DNA from: Paracidovorax wautersii
GTDB lineage: Bacteria > Pseudomonadota > Gammaproteobacteria > Burkholderiales > Burkholderiaceae_C
Assembly (NCBI GenBank): GCA_009912175.1
Contig: WNDQ01000012.1
Coordinates: 1 to 64,000 of the forward strand
Length of the DNA stretch: 64,000 bases
Reading direction: 5' to 3'
Every line of letters starts with the position of its first letter. The first letter of the stretch is position 1. The notes beneath the pieces are model-generated. The model had not been told where the DNA came from. It saw only the letters and a program-made list of their open reading frames with translations, and searched no databases. The position numbers and the translations under genes are program-made. Positions 18,808-27,743 of the stretch are shown here, piece after piece.

Positions 18808-19560
18808 TCAGCTTTGCGGGGCTTGCGGCCGCGTGGTGGACAGGCCGCCGGGCACCTGCAGCGTCGGCGTGATCTCCATGTGGCCGACGTTGACGGCAAT
18901 CGGGGCGGCGATGGCGAAGGCGATCGCGTTGGCGATGTCCTCGGCCTGGGGCAGCTCGAAGCCGTCGACGAAACGTTCGCGGATCTCGGGCGTGTCGCCG
19001 TGCACGTGGGCAAAGATGTCGGTGGCCACGCGGCCGGGGCAGATCTCGGTGACGCGCACGCGTTTGCCGAAGGCGTCGATGCGCAACTGGCGCGAGAGCA
19101 TGCTGACCGCCGCCTTGGTGGCGTGGTAGGTGCTGTTGCCGCCGAAGTTGTAGGCACCCGCGATGGAGCTGATGTTGACGATGTGGCCGCGGTCGCGCTG
19201 CACCATGCCCGGCAGCGTCAGGCGGCACAGTTGCAGGACGGCGCGCAGGTTGACGTCGATCAGCAGGTCGATGCCTTGCTCGTCGGCCTTGAGGATCGAG
19301 CCGGGGCGGTCCACACCGGCGTTATTGACCAGCACGTCAAACGCGATTTCCTGCGTCAGGCGGGTCAGCGCGGCGGTGTCGGCCACGTCGATGGCGTGTG
19401 GCACGCAGCCGGTGCGGGCGGCCAGTTCAGCCAGCTTGTCGGCGCTGCGGGCCACGGCATGGACCTGCAGGCCTTCGGCGCACAGGCGCTCGACGGTGGC
19501 GGCGCCGATGCCAGAAGAGGCACCGGTGACCAGGGCGGTTTTGTAGTCGGAAAACGGCAT
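18808..19560 (-). CDS. Short-chain dehydrogenase/reductase
   Basis: A 250-residue classical SDR of the YdfG/serine-dehydrogenase type. The NAD(P)-binding motif T-G-A-S-S-G-I-G (about 12-19), N-N-A-G (about 85), the catalytic serine in I-S-S-I-A-G-A, and the Y-x3-K pair in S-T-Y-H-A-T-K-A-A are all present. R36-type basic residues (A-V-A-R-S) suggest NADP preference. It is the first gene of the transporter operon, and a Nac-like site lies about 80 bp upstream. It may oxidise a hydroxy-amino acid or related compound brought in by the transporter; that is inference. Confidence 0.9.
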   Translation of the reverse strand: MPFSDYKTALVTGASSGIGAATVERLCAEGLQVHAVARSADKLAELAARTGCVPHAIDVADTAALTRLTQEIAFDVLVNNAGVDRPGSILKADEQGIDLLIDVNLRAVLQLCRLTLPGMVQRDRGHIVNISSIAGAYNFGGNSTYHATKAAVSMLSRQLRIDAFGKRVRVTEICPGRVATDIFAHVHGDTPEIRERFVDGFELPQAEDIANAIAFAIAAPIAVNVGHMEITPTLQVPGGLSTTRPQAPQS

Positions 19561-19641
19561 ACGTTTTTCTCTTTCGGGTGAAGGCGGGTTCACTGTATCG
19601 ACGCATCGCCGCGAGCGCCAAGACGGATTGGCTGTGAGGCG

Positions 19642-19656
19642 ATAAGCTGCTCTTAT
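19642..19656 (-). promoter_or_regulatory. Candidate Nac-type operator upstream of the SDR-transporter operon
   Basis: The minus-strand sequence ATAAGAGCAGCTTAT is an ATA-N9-TAT palindrome, the consensus for the LysR-type regulator Nac. It sits 82 bp before the SDR start codon, in the only sizeable gap of this strand. Two more copies of the pattern occur at 24600 and 25643. Confidence 0.55.
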
Positions 19657-19737
19657 GCTGGTTTTCACGCACCAGAGTGGCCCGTGAAATGCGCGCGAAT
19701 GGTGCTGGTCAGCGGGGCCGAGTTTGAGGGTAAACCA

Positions 19738-20511
19738 CTAGGAAATTTGCCTGGAGATCGGCACGATGCGGCCGCCGATTTCCTCGATGCGTTCCTTCAC
19801 GGCGGCGGCCAGCGACACCGCGCCTGGCGTGTCGCCATGCACCAGGATCGAGCTGGCCTGCAGGCGCAATGTCTGGCCGTCGTAAGTGGTGACGGTGCCC
19901 GATTCAAGCAACTGCTCGACGCGCGCGAGCACCCGGGCGCTGTCGTGGATGACGGCGTCCGGCATCTGGCGCGGGATCAGCAGGCCCTGGCTGTCGCAGG
20001 CGCGGTCGGCCAGGAAGCTGGTGGCCACGCGCAGCCCGTGGCGGTCGCAGGCGCGCTCGATGGCGGCGCTGGGCGACGAGCTGACGATCAGGCCGGCATC
20101 GAAGCGCGCCACGGCGGCGATCAGCACGTCGCTCAGGGCCGCGTCGGCCGCGACCATGTTGCCGAGCGCGCCATGAAAACTCATGTGCGTCATGCGGCGC
20201 CCGCAGGCATGCGCAATGCCGGCCAGCGCGCCGAGCTGGTAGGTCACGTAGCTGGCCAGCTCCGCCGGCTCGACGTGCATGCGCCGGCGCCCAAAACCCA
20301 GCAGGTCGGGAAAACCCACGTGCGCGCCGATGTCGATCTCGATGCCGCGTCTGGCCGCGAATCGCACGGTGCGCTCCATGATGACCGGATCGCCCGCGTG
20401 AAAGCCGCAGGCGATGTTGGCCGACGAGATGATGTTGAGCAGCGCCTCGTCGTCGCCCATGCGCCAGGGGCCGTAGCCTTCGCCCAGGTCGGAGTTCAGG
20501 TCGATGTCCAT
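19738..20511 (-). CDS. pxpA: 5-oxoprolinase subunit A (LamB/YcsF family)
   Basis: PxpA, with PxpB and PxpC, forms the bacterial ATP-dependent 5-oxoprolinase that opens pyroglutamate to glutamate. The 257-residue protein has the family opening D-L-N-S-D-L-G-E-G-Y-G, the metal/carbohydrate-like site A-C-G-F-H-A-G-D-P, G-A-H-V-G-F-P-D-L-L-G-F-G-R-R, and S-I-L-V-H-G-D-T-P-G-A. It is the last gene of the accB-accC-pxpB-pxpC-x-pxpA unit, in which most neighbours overlap or nearly touch. Substrate assignment is by family and operon. Confidence 0.93.
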   Translation of the reverse strand: MDIDLNSDLGEGYGPWRMGDDEALLNIISSANIACGFHAGDPVIMERTVRFAARRGIEIDIGAHVGFPDLLGFGRRRMHVEPAELASYVTYQLGALAGIAHACGRRMTHMSFHGALGNMVAADAALSDVLIAAVARFDAGLIVSSSPSAAIERACDRHGLRVATSFLADRACDSQGLLIPRQMPDAVIHDSARVLARVEQLLESGTVTTYDGQTLRLQASSILVHGDTPGAVSLAAAVKERIEEIGGRIVPISRQIS

Positions 20512-20538
20512 CGGAAGGTCTCTACTTTCTTCGAGGCG

Positions 20539-20949
20539 TCAGGTCGACGCGGATGGCGTGATGTCGGCCAGGTGGGTGCCATGGCCGGTGGTCGCACCCG
20601 GAGCCAGCCGCCAGCCGCTCAGGCGGCCGCTGCAAGGCGCACGCACGGGCAGCAGCAGCGGCCCGATCTGCAGCAGCCCGAGCAGGTCGCCGGCCTGGAC
20701 CCGGGCACCCGCCGGCACCTGCGGCTCGCCGTGGCCGGGCCATCGGTCCCGCCAGATGCCGGGCGATGCGGCGCGCACGGCGCAGGTCGGATCAGGGGCC
20801 GGCGCAGCCGGGGCGCTGGTTGGGGCGGTGGCCGTGGCCGCTGCGTTCTTGTCGAGGCGCAGGTGGCCGTGGGGCCCGTCGAGTTCGAGCACGTCGATGT
20901 CGGTGGCCGCCAGCCACGCGCTCAGGGTTGCGATGTCCTTGGCTTGCAT
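20539..20949 (-). CDS. Biotin carrier-like protein lacking the biotin lysine
   Basis: This 136-residue protein has the shape of an acetyl-CoA carboxylase biotin carrier. A helical N-terminus (D-I-A-T-L-S-A-W-L) and L-E-L-D-G-P-H-G-H-L-R-L precede an alanine/proline linker, and a lipoyl/biotinyl-like domain follows, with S-P-G-I-W and G-D-L-L-G-L-L. Where the biotin site E-A-M-K should be, it reads Q-I-G-P, so it cannot be biotinylated there. The true carrier is AccB at 24.0 kb. It is encoded between pxpC and pxpA with gaps of 2 and 27 bp, so it may be a structural subunit of the oxoprolinase-carboxylase assembly. Confidence 0.75.
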   Translation of the reverse strand: MQAKDIATLSAWLAATDIDVLELDGPHGHLRLDKNAAATATAPTSAPAAPAPDPTCAVRAASPGIWRDRWPGHGEPQVPAGARVQAGDLLGLLQIGPLLLPVRAPCSGRLSGWRLAPGATTGHGTHLADITPSAST

Positions 20950-20951
20950 GT

Positions 20952-21932
20952 TCAGTTCCGTTGCAGCGCCCAGCGCTGGAGCGCGATCAGGCGCGCGGCA
21001 TCGGCCAGCCAGGCCTGCGCCTGGGCGGCCGCGGCGATGGCACCCTCGTAGTCGACCTGCACGAAGCGCACGTGGCTGCCGATGGCGGCCTGCCCCAGCC
21101 GCCACAGGTCGGCTTCGATGACGGTGCCGAACTTGGGGTAGCCGCCGGAAGGCTGGGCATCACGCATCTGCACGATGGGCTGCCCGCCCGGCGGCACCTG
21201 GATGACCCCCGGCACGATGCCGTGCGAGCGGATTTCCATGGCCTGGCGCGGGACCAGTGGCGTGCCGGCCAGGCGGTAGCCGTAGCGGTCGCTCTGCGCC
21301 GTGATCTTCCAGGGCGTGGACCAGAAGGCCTGGCGCGAGTCGTCCTCGAACTGCGGCGCCTCGGCCGCCGGCAGCACTCGCACGGCCGGCAGGCCGTCGC
21401 GCTGCAGCGGCAGGTCGATGGCCGGTGGCAGCACGCCGAAGTCGACGGCCTGGTGCAGCCCGGGGCGCGCGGCGCGCAGCACATCGCCCTGGCGCAGCGC
21501 ACGGCCCTGGTGGCCGCCGAACTGGCCGCGCAACTGCGTGCTGCGCGAGCCCAGCACCTCGGGCACGTCGATGCCGCCGGCCAGCGCCAGGTAGACACGG
21601 CTGCCCGAGCCCGGCGCCGGGATGCCGATGGTCAGCACCTGCCCCTTGCGGGCCTGACAGACCCACCAGGGCGGCAGTGTCGCCTGGTCCAGCCGGGCAC
21701 GGCCATCGGCGCCGGTCAGCGCGAAGGCGCAGTCCTCGGTGAACCGGACCTGGAAGGGGTAGACCGGGATCTCGATGGCGGCCGCGCCTTCGTCGTTGCC
21801 CAGCATCAGGTTGCCAAGGGCCAAGGCCAGCGGGTCCATGGCGCCCGCGGTGCCGACGCCATGGCGCAGGCTGCCGCGGCGGCCGCTGTCCTGCACCGTG
21901 GCCAGGGCGGAGGCGGAGAGGATCTCGATCAT
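20952..21932 (-). CDS. pxpC: 5-oxoprolinase subunit C (PxpC; allophanate-hydrolase subunit 2 family)
   Basis: This 326-residue protein has the KipA/DUR1-like cyclophilin fold of PxpC. Landmarks are V-Q-D-S-G-R-R-G near residue 14, [28 protein letters not shown] and D-R-Y-G-Y-R-L-A-G. The late motif [13 protein letters not shown]-x-D-A follows, then G-G-Y-P-K. PxpB and PxpC together phosphorylate 5-oxoproline in the known enzyme. The start overlaps the pxpB stop by 4 bp. Confidence 0.93.
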   Translation of the reverse strand: MIEILSASALATVQDSGRRGSLRHGVGTAGAMDPLALALGNLMLGNDEGAAAIEIPVYPFQVRFTEDCAFALTGADGRARLDQATLPPWWVCQARKGQVLTIGIPAPGSGSRVYLALAGGIDVPEVLGSRSTQLRGQFGGHQGRALRQGDVLRAARPGLHQAVDFGVLPPAIDLPLQRDGLPAVRVLPAAEAPQFEDDSRQAFWSTPWKITAQSDRYGYRLAGTPLVPRQAMEIRSHGIVPGVIQVPPGGQPIVQMRDAQPSGGYPKFGTVIEADLWRLGQAAIGSHVRFVQVDYEGAIAAAAQAQAWLADAARLIALQRWALQRN

Positions 21933-22624
21933 CGGACGATCTCCTGCACACGAAAACGCACCGAGTCGCCGGGCCGGAGCACGGCCGGCGGGTTTTGCTG
22001 CGGATCGAAGAAGACCATGTGGGTGCTGCCGATGGTGTTCCAGCCGCTCGGTCCGGCCGAGGCGGAGACGCCGGTCTGCACGCCGCCGATCGAGACCGAT
22101 CCGCCGGGCAGGTTGACGATGGGTGTGGCCCGGCGGGGGGTGGCGATGCGCTCGTCCATGCCGCCCAGGTAGCAATAGCCCGGGTGGCTGCCCAGCGCGT
22201 AGACCGGGTAGAGCGGGGCGCTGTGGCGCTCGACGACTTCGTCGATGCTCAGGCCGGTGTGCGCCACGACGTCGGCCAGGTGCGGGCCGCCCGGGCCGCC
22301 GTAGACCACCGGCAGTTCGATCACGCGGCCGGCCAGCGGCAGCGGCTCTGTGGCGTGCCAGGCTTGCACGAGGCGGGCCTGGAGCGCGTGCAGCGCGGCC
22401 AGGCTGGGCGGCGGCGCGGCAAAGGCCAGCATCAGGTTGTTCATGTCGGGCACGGCTTCGTCGACCTCGGGCCAGTGCTGCGCGGCCTCGGCCAGGGCCC
22501 AGATCTTCTGCTGGGTCGCCAGGGCCAGCGGCCCGGGGGCTTCGAACAGCAGGGCGGTCGTTCCCAGCAGGCTCAGGCTGGGCTCCAGGGGCGTTGCGGG
22601 CATGCGATGTGCGGGTGCAGTCAT
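21929..22624 (-). CDS. pxpB: 5-oxoprolinase subunit B (PxpB; allophanate-hydrolase subunit 1 family)
   Basis: This 231-residue protein is KipI-like. It shows [15 protein letters not shown] near residue 107, the conserved [31 protein letters not shown] and G-W-N-T-I-G-S-T. The last blocks are the nucleotide-binding segment of the PxpB/PxpC complex. Two ATG starts, M1 and M8, are possible. The gene overlaps accC by 4 bp, which ties biotin carboxylase expression to the oxoprolinase subunits. Confidence 0.93.
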   Translation of the reverse strand: MTAPAHRMPATPLEPSLSLLGTTALLFEAPGPLALATQQKIWALAEAAQHWPEVDEAVPDMNNLMLAFAAPPPSLAALHALQARLVQAWHATEPLPLAGRVIELPVVYGGPGGPHLADVVAHTGLSIDEVVERHSAPLYPVYALGSHPGYCYLGGMDERIATPRRATPIVNLPGGSVSIGGVQTGVSASAGPSGWNTIGSTHMVFFDPQQNPPAVLRPGDSVRFRVQEIVR

Positions 22625-24022
22625 GGGGTGGGCCGCGGTGCGCGGGCATCGAGCAGGCGTTCGAGGTGATGGATGTCGACACCGCCGCGCCCGAACGCCG
22701 TGTCGTCGAGGATGGCCTGGTGCAGCGGGATGTTGGTCTGGATGCCCTCGACGCGCATCTCGGCCAGGGCCTGGCGCATGCGAGCCAGGGCCTCGGCGCG
22801 CGAGGCGCCATGCACGATCAGCTTGGCGATCATCGAGTCGTAGTAGGGCGGCACGCGATAGCCCGCCTGCACATGCGTGTCTACCCGCACGCCGAAGCCG
22901 CCGGGCACGGACCAGGCCGTGACGCGGCCGGGCGCCGGCACGAAGGAGGCCGGGTCTTCCGCATTGATGCGGCATTCGAGCGCATGGCCGTGGCTGGCGA
23001 TGTCCTGCTGCGCCAGCGCCAGGGGCTCGCCGCGCGCCACGCGCAACTGCTGCTGCACGAGGTCGATGCCCGTGGTCATCTCGGTGACGGTGTGCTCGAC
23101 CTGCAGGCGGGTGTTCATCTCGATGAAATAGAAAGCGCCGTTCTCGAACAGGAACTCGAAGGTGCCCACGCCGCGGTAGCCGATCTGGCGGCAGGCCTGC
23201 ACGCAGCGCTCGCCTATCTCGGCCAGCAGCGCCGGGTTGATGCCGGGCGCGGGGGACTCTTCCAGCACCTTCTGGTGGCGCCGCTGCAGCGAGCAGTCGC
23301 GGCTGCCGAGCCAGACGGCCGCGCCGTGCGCGTCGCACAGCACCTGGATTTCCACGTGCCGGGGATGGACCAGGAATTTCTCGATGTAGACCTCGGGGTT
23401 GCCGAAGGCGCGCCGTGCTTCCTCGCGCGTGAGCTGCAGGGCCTGCAGCAGGTCGGATTCGCGCGGCACGATGCGCATGCCGCGCCCGCCGCCGCCGCCC
23501 GCGGCCTTGACGATCACCGGCCAGCCGATCTCGCGCGCCACGGCCAGGATGGCCTCGGGCTCGCTGGGCAGCGGGCCGTCGGGGCCCGGAACGCAGGGCA
23601 CGCCGGCCGCGCGCATGGCACGTTTGGCGGCGACCTTGTCGCCCATGGTGCGGATGCTGGCCGACGGCGGGCCGATCCACACCAGGCCGGCGGCTTCGAC
23701 ACGTTCGGCAAAGGCGGCGTTCTCCGACAGGAAACCGTAGCCGGGATGAATAGCCTGGGCGCCGCTGACGCGGGCGGCATACGGGATGAATAGCCTGGGC
23801 GCCGCTGACGCGGGCGGCATACAGGATGGCGGCCTGGTCGAGGTAGCTGCGGGCGGGCGCGGCCGGCCTGATGCACAGCGCCTGGTCGGCCTGGGCCACA
23901 TAAGGGGCGTCGCGGTCGGCCTCGGAATGGACCACCACGGTGCGCAGGCCCAGCAGGCGGCAGGCGCGCAGGATGCGCAGGGCGATCTCGCCGCGGTTGG
24001 CAATCAGGACGGTGTCGAACAT
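22621..24022 (-). pseudogene. accC: Biotin carboxylase (AccC-like), frameshifted by a 40-bp tandem duplication
   Basis: AccC carboxylates biotin on AccB using ATP and bicarbonate. The start [19 protein letters not shown] and all later motifs are present: the ATP-grasp glycine loop [26 protein letters not shown] and G-H-A-L-E-C-R-I. After S-G-A-Q-A-I-H-P a 40-bp segment is repeated (23743-23822), which throws the rest out of frame. Removing one copy restores a 453-residue protein with G-Y-G-F-L-S-E-N-A. As written the protein stops early. No other lesion is visible, so this is recent, reversible or an assembly error. Confidence 0.85.
23743..23822. repeat. Two 40-bp direct tandem repeats inside accC
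   Basis: The segment starting GGGATGAATAGCCTGGGCG at 23743 recurs at 23783. The two copies are identical in tandem, and the unit of 40 bp is not a multiple of three. It disrupts the accC frame. Confidence 0.92.
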
Positions 24023-24024
24023 GC

Positions 24025-24480
24025 TCAGTCCAGTTGCAGCAAGGCCTGGCCCGACTCGACCTCCTGGCCCGATTCGGCCAGCAGGGCCGAGACCGTGCCG
24101 TCGCGGTCGGCCTGGACTTCGTTGAAGACCTTCATGGCCTCGATCACGCACACGACCTGCCCGGCCTTCACTGTCTGGCCAACGGCCACGAAGGGCGGTG
24201 CGTCCGGGGCCGGACGCCAGTGGAGCACGCCGTAGAGCGGGCTGCACACGTGCGCGGGGGCGGCGCCCGGGGGCGGAGCGTCGGCGGGGAGCGGGGCGCT
24301 GTCTGGCGGCGCGTCCTGCCGCGCGGCCACGGGTGCGGCGGCTGTCGGCGCGACGGGTGCGGCCATGGCCGTTCCTTTGCGCCGCAGGCGCAGCACGGTG
24401 TCGCCGCGCCTGAATTCCATCTCGCCGAGGTCGGACGCCGCCATGGCGTCGATCAGCGTCTTGATTTCCGGTAGATCCAT
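24025..24480 (-). CDS. accB: Biotin carboxyl carrier protein (AccB-like)
   Basis: This 151-residue protein has the AccB layout: N-terminal I-K-T-L-I-D-A-M-A and L-R-L-R-R-K-G, an alanine/proline-rich linker (about 40-75), and a biotinyl domain with [18 protein letters not shown] and the biotin site [11 protein letters not shown] in E-A-M-K is the attachment lysine. It is the first gene of the unit, 2 bp before accC. It is a second, operon-linked carrier distinct from the housekeeping accBC expected elsewhere. The start is M-D-L-P-E-I; an upstream ATG at 24546 is less likely. Confidence 0.93.
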   Translation of the reverse strand: MDLPEIKTLIDAMAASDLGEMEFRRGDTVLRLRRKGTAMAAPVAPTAAAPVAARQDAPPDSAPLPADAPPPGAAPAHVCSPLYGVLHWRPAPDAPPFVAVGQTVKAGQVVCVIEAMKVFNEVQADRDGTVSALLAESGQEVESGQALLQLD

Positions 24481-24599
24481 CTCGTGTCCTGTCCGTGTGG
24501 ACGGTGCATACACGCACAGCTCATCCATGCGTGGGGTCGAATGCACACGACGTTACCGACAGACGAATGGAAACGCCAAGACCGTTTCTTTGTGCCCGG

Positions 24600-24614
24600 A
24601 TAAGGGGGGCTTAT
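24600..24614 (-). promoter_or_regulatory. Candidate Nac-type operator upstream of accB
   Basis: ATAAGCCCCCCTTAT on the minus strand is an ATA-N9-TAT palindrome. It lies 120 bp before the accB ATG and overlaps the TAA stop codon of the nac-like gene. The same pattern stands upstream of the SDR operon and the aminotransferase operon. Confidence 0.55.
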
Positions 24615-25558
24615 GGCGCCGGCGTCAGCGCTGCCGCCTGGCTCGCGGGCGGCTGGACGCAGAAGCCGGACTGCGCATCGAGCGCCAGGTCGCCGACCAG
24701 TTCGAGCAGGATCTCGCGCACGGCCGCGGCGGGCTCGGACAGCGGCAGGTGGTCGGATTGGCACAGGGCCAGCGGCGCCTCGATCACGGGCTCGACGATG
24801 CGGCTTTGCCAGGCCGAGCCCGAGGCCACGAAGCCGCGCGCCATCGAGGCCGGCAAGATGGTGCAGCCCAGGCCGTCGGCAATCGCCGCGCTCAGGGTGA
24901 TGGCCTATTCCACCTCGGCGATGATGTGCGGCGTCAAGCCGGCACGCATGAAGGCCTCGTTGACCAGCTTGCGCACGATGTTGTAGGGGCGGGGCAGCAG
25001 GAACTGGACGTCGGCCAGATCGGCCAGCCGGATGCTTTCGCCGGGGCGCGGCTCGATGCCGGGGCCCACGAGGTACAGCTCTTCCTTGGCCAGCGGCATG
25101 AACTCCAGGCCGTGCACGGCCTTGTCGCCGTAGAGTACGGCCATGTCCATGCGGCCGTTCATGATGAGTTCGCTGAGCGTGGTGCCGTAGTTCTCGTTGA
25201 GGTAGAGCAGGATGCCCGGGTGGCTGGCATGCACGCGCCGCAGCAGCGGCAGCGACAGGGTGACGGCGGCGGTGCCGGGCGCCATGCCCACGGACACCTG
25301 GCCGGCGCTGGCCAGGTCGCTCAGCGCCTGGTCGCACTGGCGCAGGATGATCTGGGCGTGCCGGTACAACGCCTTGCCGGCCTCGGTCGGGGTGACGCCG
25401 CGTTGCGTGCGCACCAGCAACTGCTGGCCGACCTCGGCCTCCAGCGTGGCCAGTTGCTGGCTCAGCGCGGGCTGGGCGATGTACAGGGCCTGGGCCGCCT
25501 GCGTCAGGCTGCCGATGTCCACGATCTTCACGAAGTACTTGAGGCGGCGCAGATTCAT
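24611..25558 (-). pseudogene. nac: Nac-type LysR regulator with an internal amber codon
   Basis: The protein begins M-N-L-R-R-L-K-Y-F-V-K-I-V-D-I-G-S-L-T-Q, nearly the same as enterobacterial Nac, the LysR activator of nitrogen-limitation genes. The helix-turn-helix A-Q-P-A-L-S-Q-Q-L-A and T-P-T-E-A-G are intact, followed by the coinducer-binding domain. At 24905-24907 an in-frame TAG follows I-I-A-E-V-E. The frame then continues A-I-T-L-S-A-A-I-A-D-G-L-G to TAA at 24611, about 315 codons in all. Nac homologues have serine here, so TCG to TAG is the likely change. The truncated protein keeps the DNA-binding domain. It sits between the two transcription units it probably controls. Confidence 0.88.
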
Positions 25559-25642
25559 AAGAGAAGCCATAAGCAAGACTTGAGCCTAGCATCGCCAATC
25601 CAGCCGCGTCCCAGGTGATTTCCCCCGGGAGCGTGCTCGGCC

Positions 25643-25657
25643 ATAAGCTCTGCCTAT
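25643..25657 (+). promoter_or_regulatory. Candidate Nac-type operator upstream of the aminotransferase operon
   Basis: ATAAGCTCTGCCTAT is an ATA-N9-TAT match 127 bp before the aminotransferase start and 85 bp upstream of the nac-like start. A half-similar sequence, ATAAGCAAGACTTGA, overlaps the beginning of the nac-like gene at 25569. Both could mediate divergent control. Confidence 0.5.
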
Positions 25658-25783
25658 TGCGCCAGAGCAAACTCGTCTTAGCTTTCGGGCAGGAGCCGGC
25701 GTAACGTTCGGGCCAGCCCAACCGCCCCTGGGCGATGGTGGCTGCAGCCGCATCGCCCCGCTTTCAGCCCGAAGGAAAAAGCC

Positions 25784-26992
25784 GTGTCCTCCTCCCGCAT
25801 CGCCGCCCGCGTGCGCCGCATCAAGCCGTCCCCCAGCAGTGCCGCCGCCGACCGCGCCAGCGAACTGCGCCGCCAGGGCCGCGACATCGTCAACCTGGTC
25901 GTGGGCGAGCCCGATTTCGACACGCCCCAGCACATCCGCGACGCCGCCTGTGCGGCCATCGCGCAGGGGCAGACGCGCTACACCATGTCGGCCGGAACAC
26001 CGGCGCTGCGGCAGGCGATCTGCGACAAGCTGCTGCGCGAGAACGGCCTGCATTACGCGCCGCGCGACGTCGTGGTCACCTGCGGCGCCAAACACGCCAT
26101 CTTCAACGCGCTGTCGGCCACGCTGGAGCCGGGTGACGAGGTGATCGTGCCCGCGCCCTACTGGGTGTCTTACCCGGACATGGCGCTGGCCTGCGACGGC
26201 GTGCCGGTCACCGTGGTGTGCAGCGAGGACGACGGCTTTCGCCTGACCGCGCCCGCGCTGAAGGCCGCCATCACGCCGCGCACCCGCTGGCTGCTGCTGA
26301 ACTCGCCGACCAACCCGACCGGCGCGGCCTACAGCCGCGAGCACCTGCGCGCGCTGGCCGACGTGCTGCTGCGGCATCCGCAGGTGCTGCTGATGACCGA
26401 CGACATCTACGAGCACATCCGCTTCGACGGCCAGGAGCGCCCGCACATCCTGGCGATCGAGCCCGGCCTGGCCGACCGCACGGTGGTCATCAACGGCGTT
26501 TCCAAGACCTACGCGATGACCGGCTGGCGCATCGGCTACGCCGCCGGCCCGTCGGACCTGATCGGCACCATGGAAACCCTGCAGTCGCAGTCCACCAGCA
26601 ACGCCAGCAGCGTCAGCCAGGCGGCGGCACTGGCGGCCTTGCAGGGCGACCACAGCTTTCTGGGCGACTTCGTGCAGGTCTACCGCCAGCGGCGCGACCG
26701 GGCGCTGGCGCTGATCAACGCCATTCCGGGGCTGAGCTGCCGCGCGCCGGGCGGCGCCTTCTACCTGTTCGTCAACTGCGCGGGCCTGATCGGCCGCCGC
26801 ACACCCGCCGGCCAGCCGCTGCAAACCGATGTGGACGTGGCGCTGTACCTGCTGGACGCCGAAGGGGTGGCCATGATTCCGGGCTCCTCGTATGGCGTGG
26901 GGCCGTATTTCCGCATGTCGATCGCCACCGGCATCGACACCATCGAGGAAGGCTGCAAACGCATCGCGCGCGCCGTGGCCGCCCTGGCTTAG
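25784..26992 (+). CDS. Pyridoxal-phosphate aminotransferase, class I/II
   Basis: A 402-residue fold-type I aminotransferase of the aspartate aminotransferase group. Visible motifs are N-L-V-V-G-E-P-D-F-D-T-P, T-C-G-A-K-H-A-I-F-N (cofactor phosphate region), L-N-S-P-T-N-P-T-G-A-A-Y, T-D-D-I-Y-E-H-I-R-F, and the PLP lysine in N-G-V-S-K-T-Y-A-M-T-G-W-R-I-G-Y-A. The GTG start follows a good ribosome site (GAAGGA). It opens a three-gene operon that would make a 2-oxo acid from an amino acid. Substrate cannot be read from the sequence. Confidence 0.92.
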   Translation: MSSSRIAARVRRIKPSPSSAAADRASELRRQGRDIVNLVVGEPDFDTPQHIRDAACAAIAQGQTRYTMSAGTPALRQAICDKLLRENGLHYAPRDVVVTCGAKHAIFNALSATLEPGDEVIVPAPYWVSYPDMALACDGVPVTVVCSEDDGFRLTAPALKAAITPRTRWLLLNSPTNPTGAAYSREHLRALADVLLRHPQVLLMTDDIYEHIRFDGQERPHILAIEPGLADRTVVINGVSKTYAMTGWRIGYAAGPSDLIGTMETLQSQSTSNASSVSQAAALAALQGDHSFLGDFVQVYRQRRDRALALINAIPGLSCRAPGGAFYLFVNCAGLIGRRTPAGQPLQTDVDVALYLLDAEGVAMIPGSSYGVGPYFRMSIATGIDTIEEGCKRIARAVAALA

Positions 26993-27026
26993 CCCCATCG
27001 TCTGGCATCCCCCCGAAAGCTCATCC

Positions 27027-27698
27027 ATGGACTACCAAGCCCTACGCAAGAACCCTTCCGCGCCCCAGGCCGACGCCGGTCTGATCGAGGCCCTGCGCGA
27101 TCTGCCCGTTGCCGCCCTGAGCGACAGCATGCACCGCAACATCGGGACCTCGGGCCTCGTGCCTTATTTCCAGCCCGGCCCACGCACGATGGTCGGCACG
27201 GCGGTGACGGCGCGCTCGCGCGGCGGCGACAACCTGACCTATCTGCGCGCGCTGGAGTTCTGCCGCCACGGCGACGTGCTGGTGGTCGACGCGGGCGGCG
27301 ACCTGTGCAACGCGGTGGTCGGCGGCATCCTGACCTTTTATGCCGCGCAGATCGGCCTGGCCGGCGTGGTGATCGACGGTGCCGTGCGCGACGTGGCCGA
27401 GCTGCGGTCGCGTGAATTTCCGGTCTACGCGCGTGGCGTCACGCACCGCGGTCCCTACAAGGACGGCCCGGGCGAGATCAACGTGCCGATTGCGGTCGAC
27501 GGCATGGTGGTCAACCCCGGCGACATCGTGGTCGGCGACCAGGACGGCCTGCTGGCCATCGCCCCGGTGGACGCGGCGCGGGTCATCGAAAAAGCCCGCG
27601 CCGTGCTGGCGGCCGAAGACAAGACCATGGCCGCCATGCGCGAAGGCCGCTGGGACCGCAGCTTCATCGACGCGCTGGAAGCCCGCTGCGCGAACTGA
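27027..27698 (+). CDS. RraA-like / 4-hydroxy-4-methyl-2-oxoglutarate aldolase-family protein
   Basis: A 223-residue member of the RraA fold, which includes HMG/CHA aldolases that split 4-hydroxy-2-oxoacids, as well as the RNase E regulator RraA. It shows A-A-L-S-D-S-M-H-R, the loop G-T-A-V-T-A-R-S-R-G-G-D-N-L, D-A-G-G-D-L-C-N-A-V-V-G-G, and the conserved G-V-V-I-D-G-A-V-R-D that holds the metal and substrate arginine. It starts 34 bp after the aminotransferase. In this setting a catabolic lyase or oxaloacetate decarboxylase role is more likely than RNase regulation. Confidence 0.85.
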   Translation: MDYQALRKNPSAPQADAGLIEALRDLPVAALSDSMHRNIGTSGLVPYFQPGPRTMVGTAVTARSRGGDNLTYLRALEFCRHGDVLVVDAGGDLCNAVVGGILTFYAAQIGLAGVVIDGAVRDVAELRSREFPVYARGVTHRGPYKDGPGEINVPIAVDGMVVNPGDIVVGDQDGLLAIAPVDAARVIEKARAVLAAEDKTMAAMREGRWDRSFIDALEARCAN

Positions 27699-27743
27699 CC
27701 GCGCCGGCCGCGCCAATACAAATACAAATCCGGAGACAAAATC

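Noticed and set aside
23740-23825. CRISPR-like repeat
   Set aside because: Only two copies, directly adjacent with no spacer, inside a coding gene.
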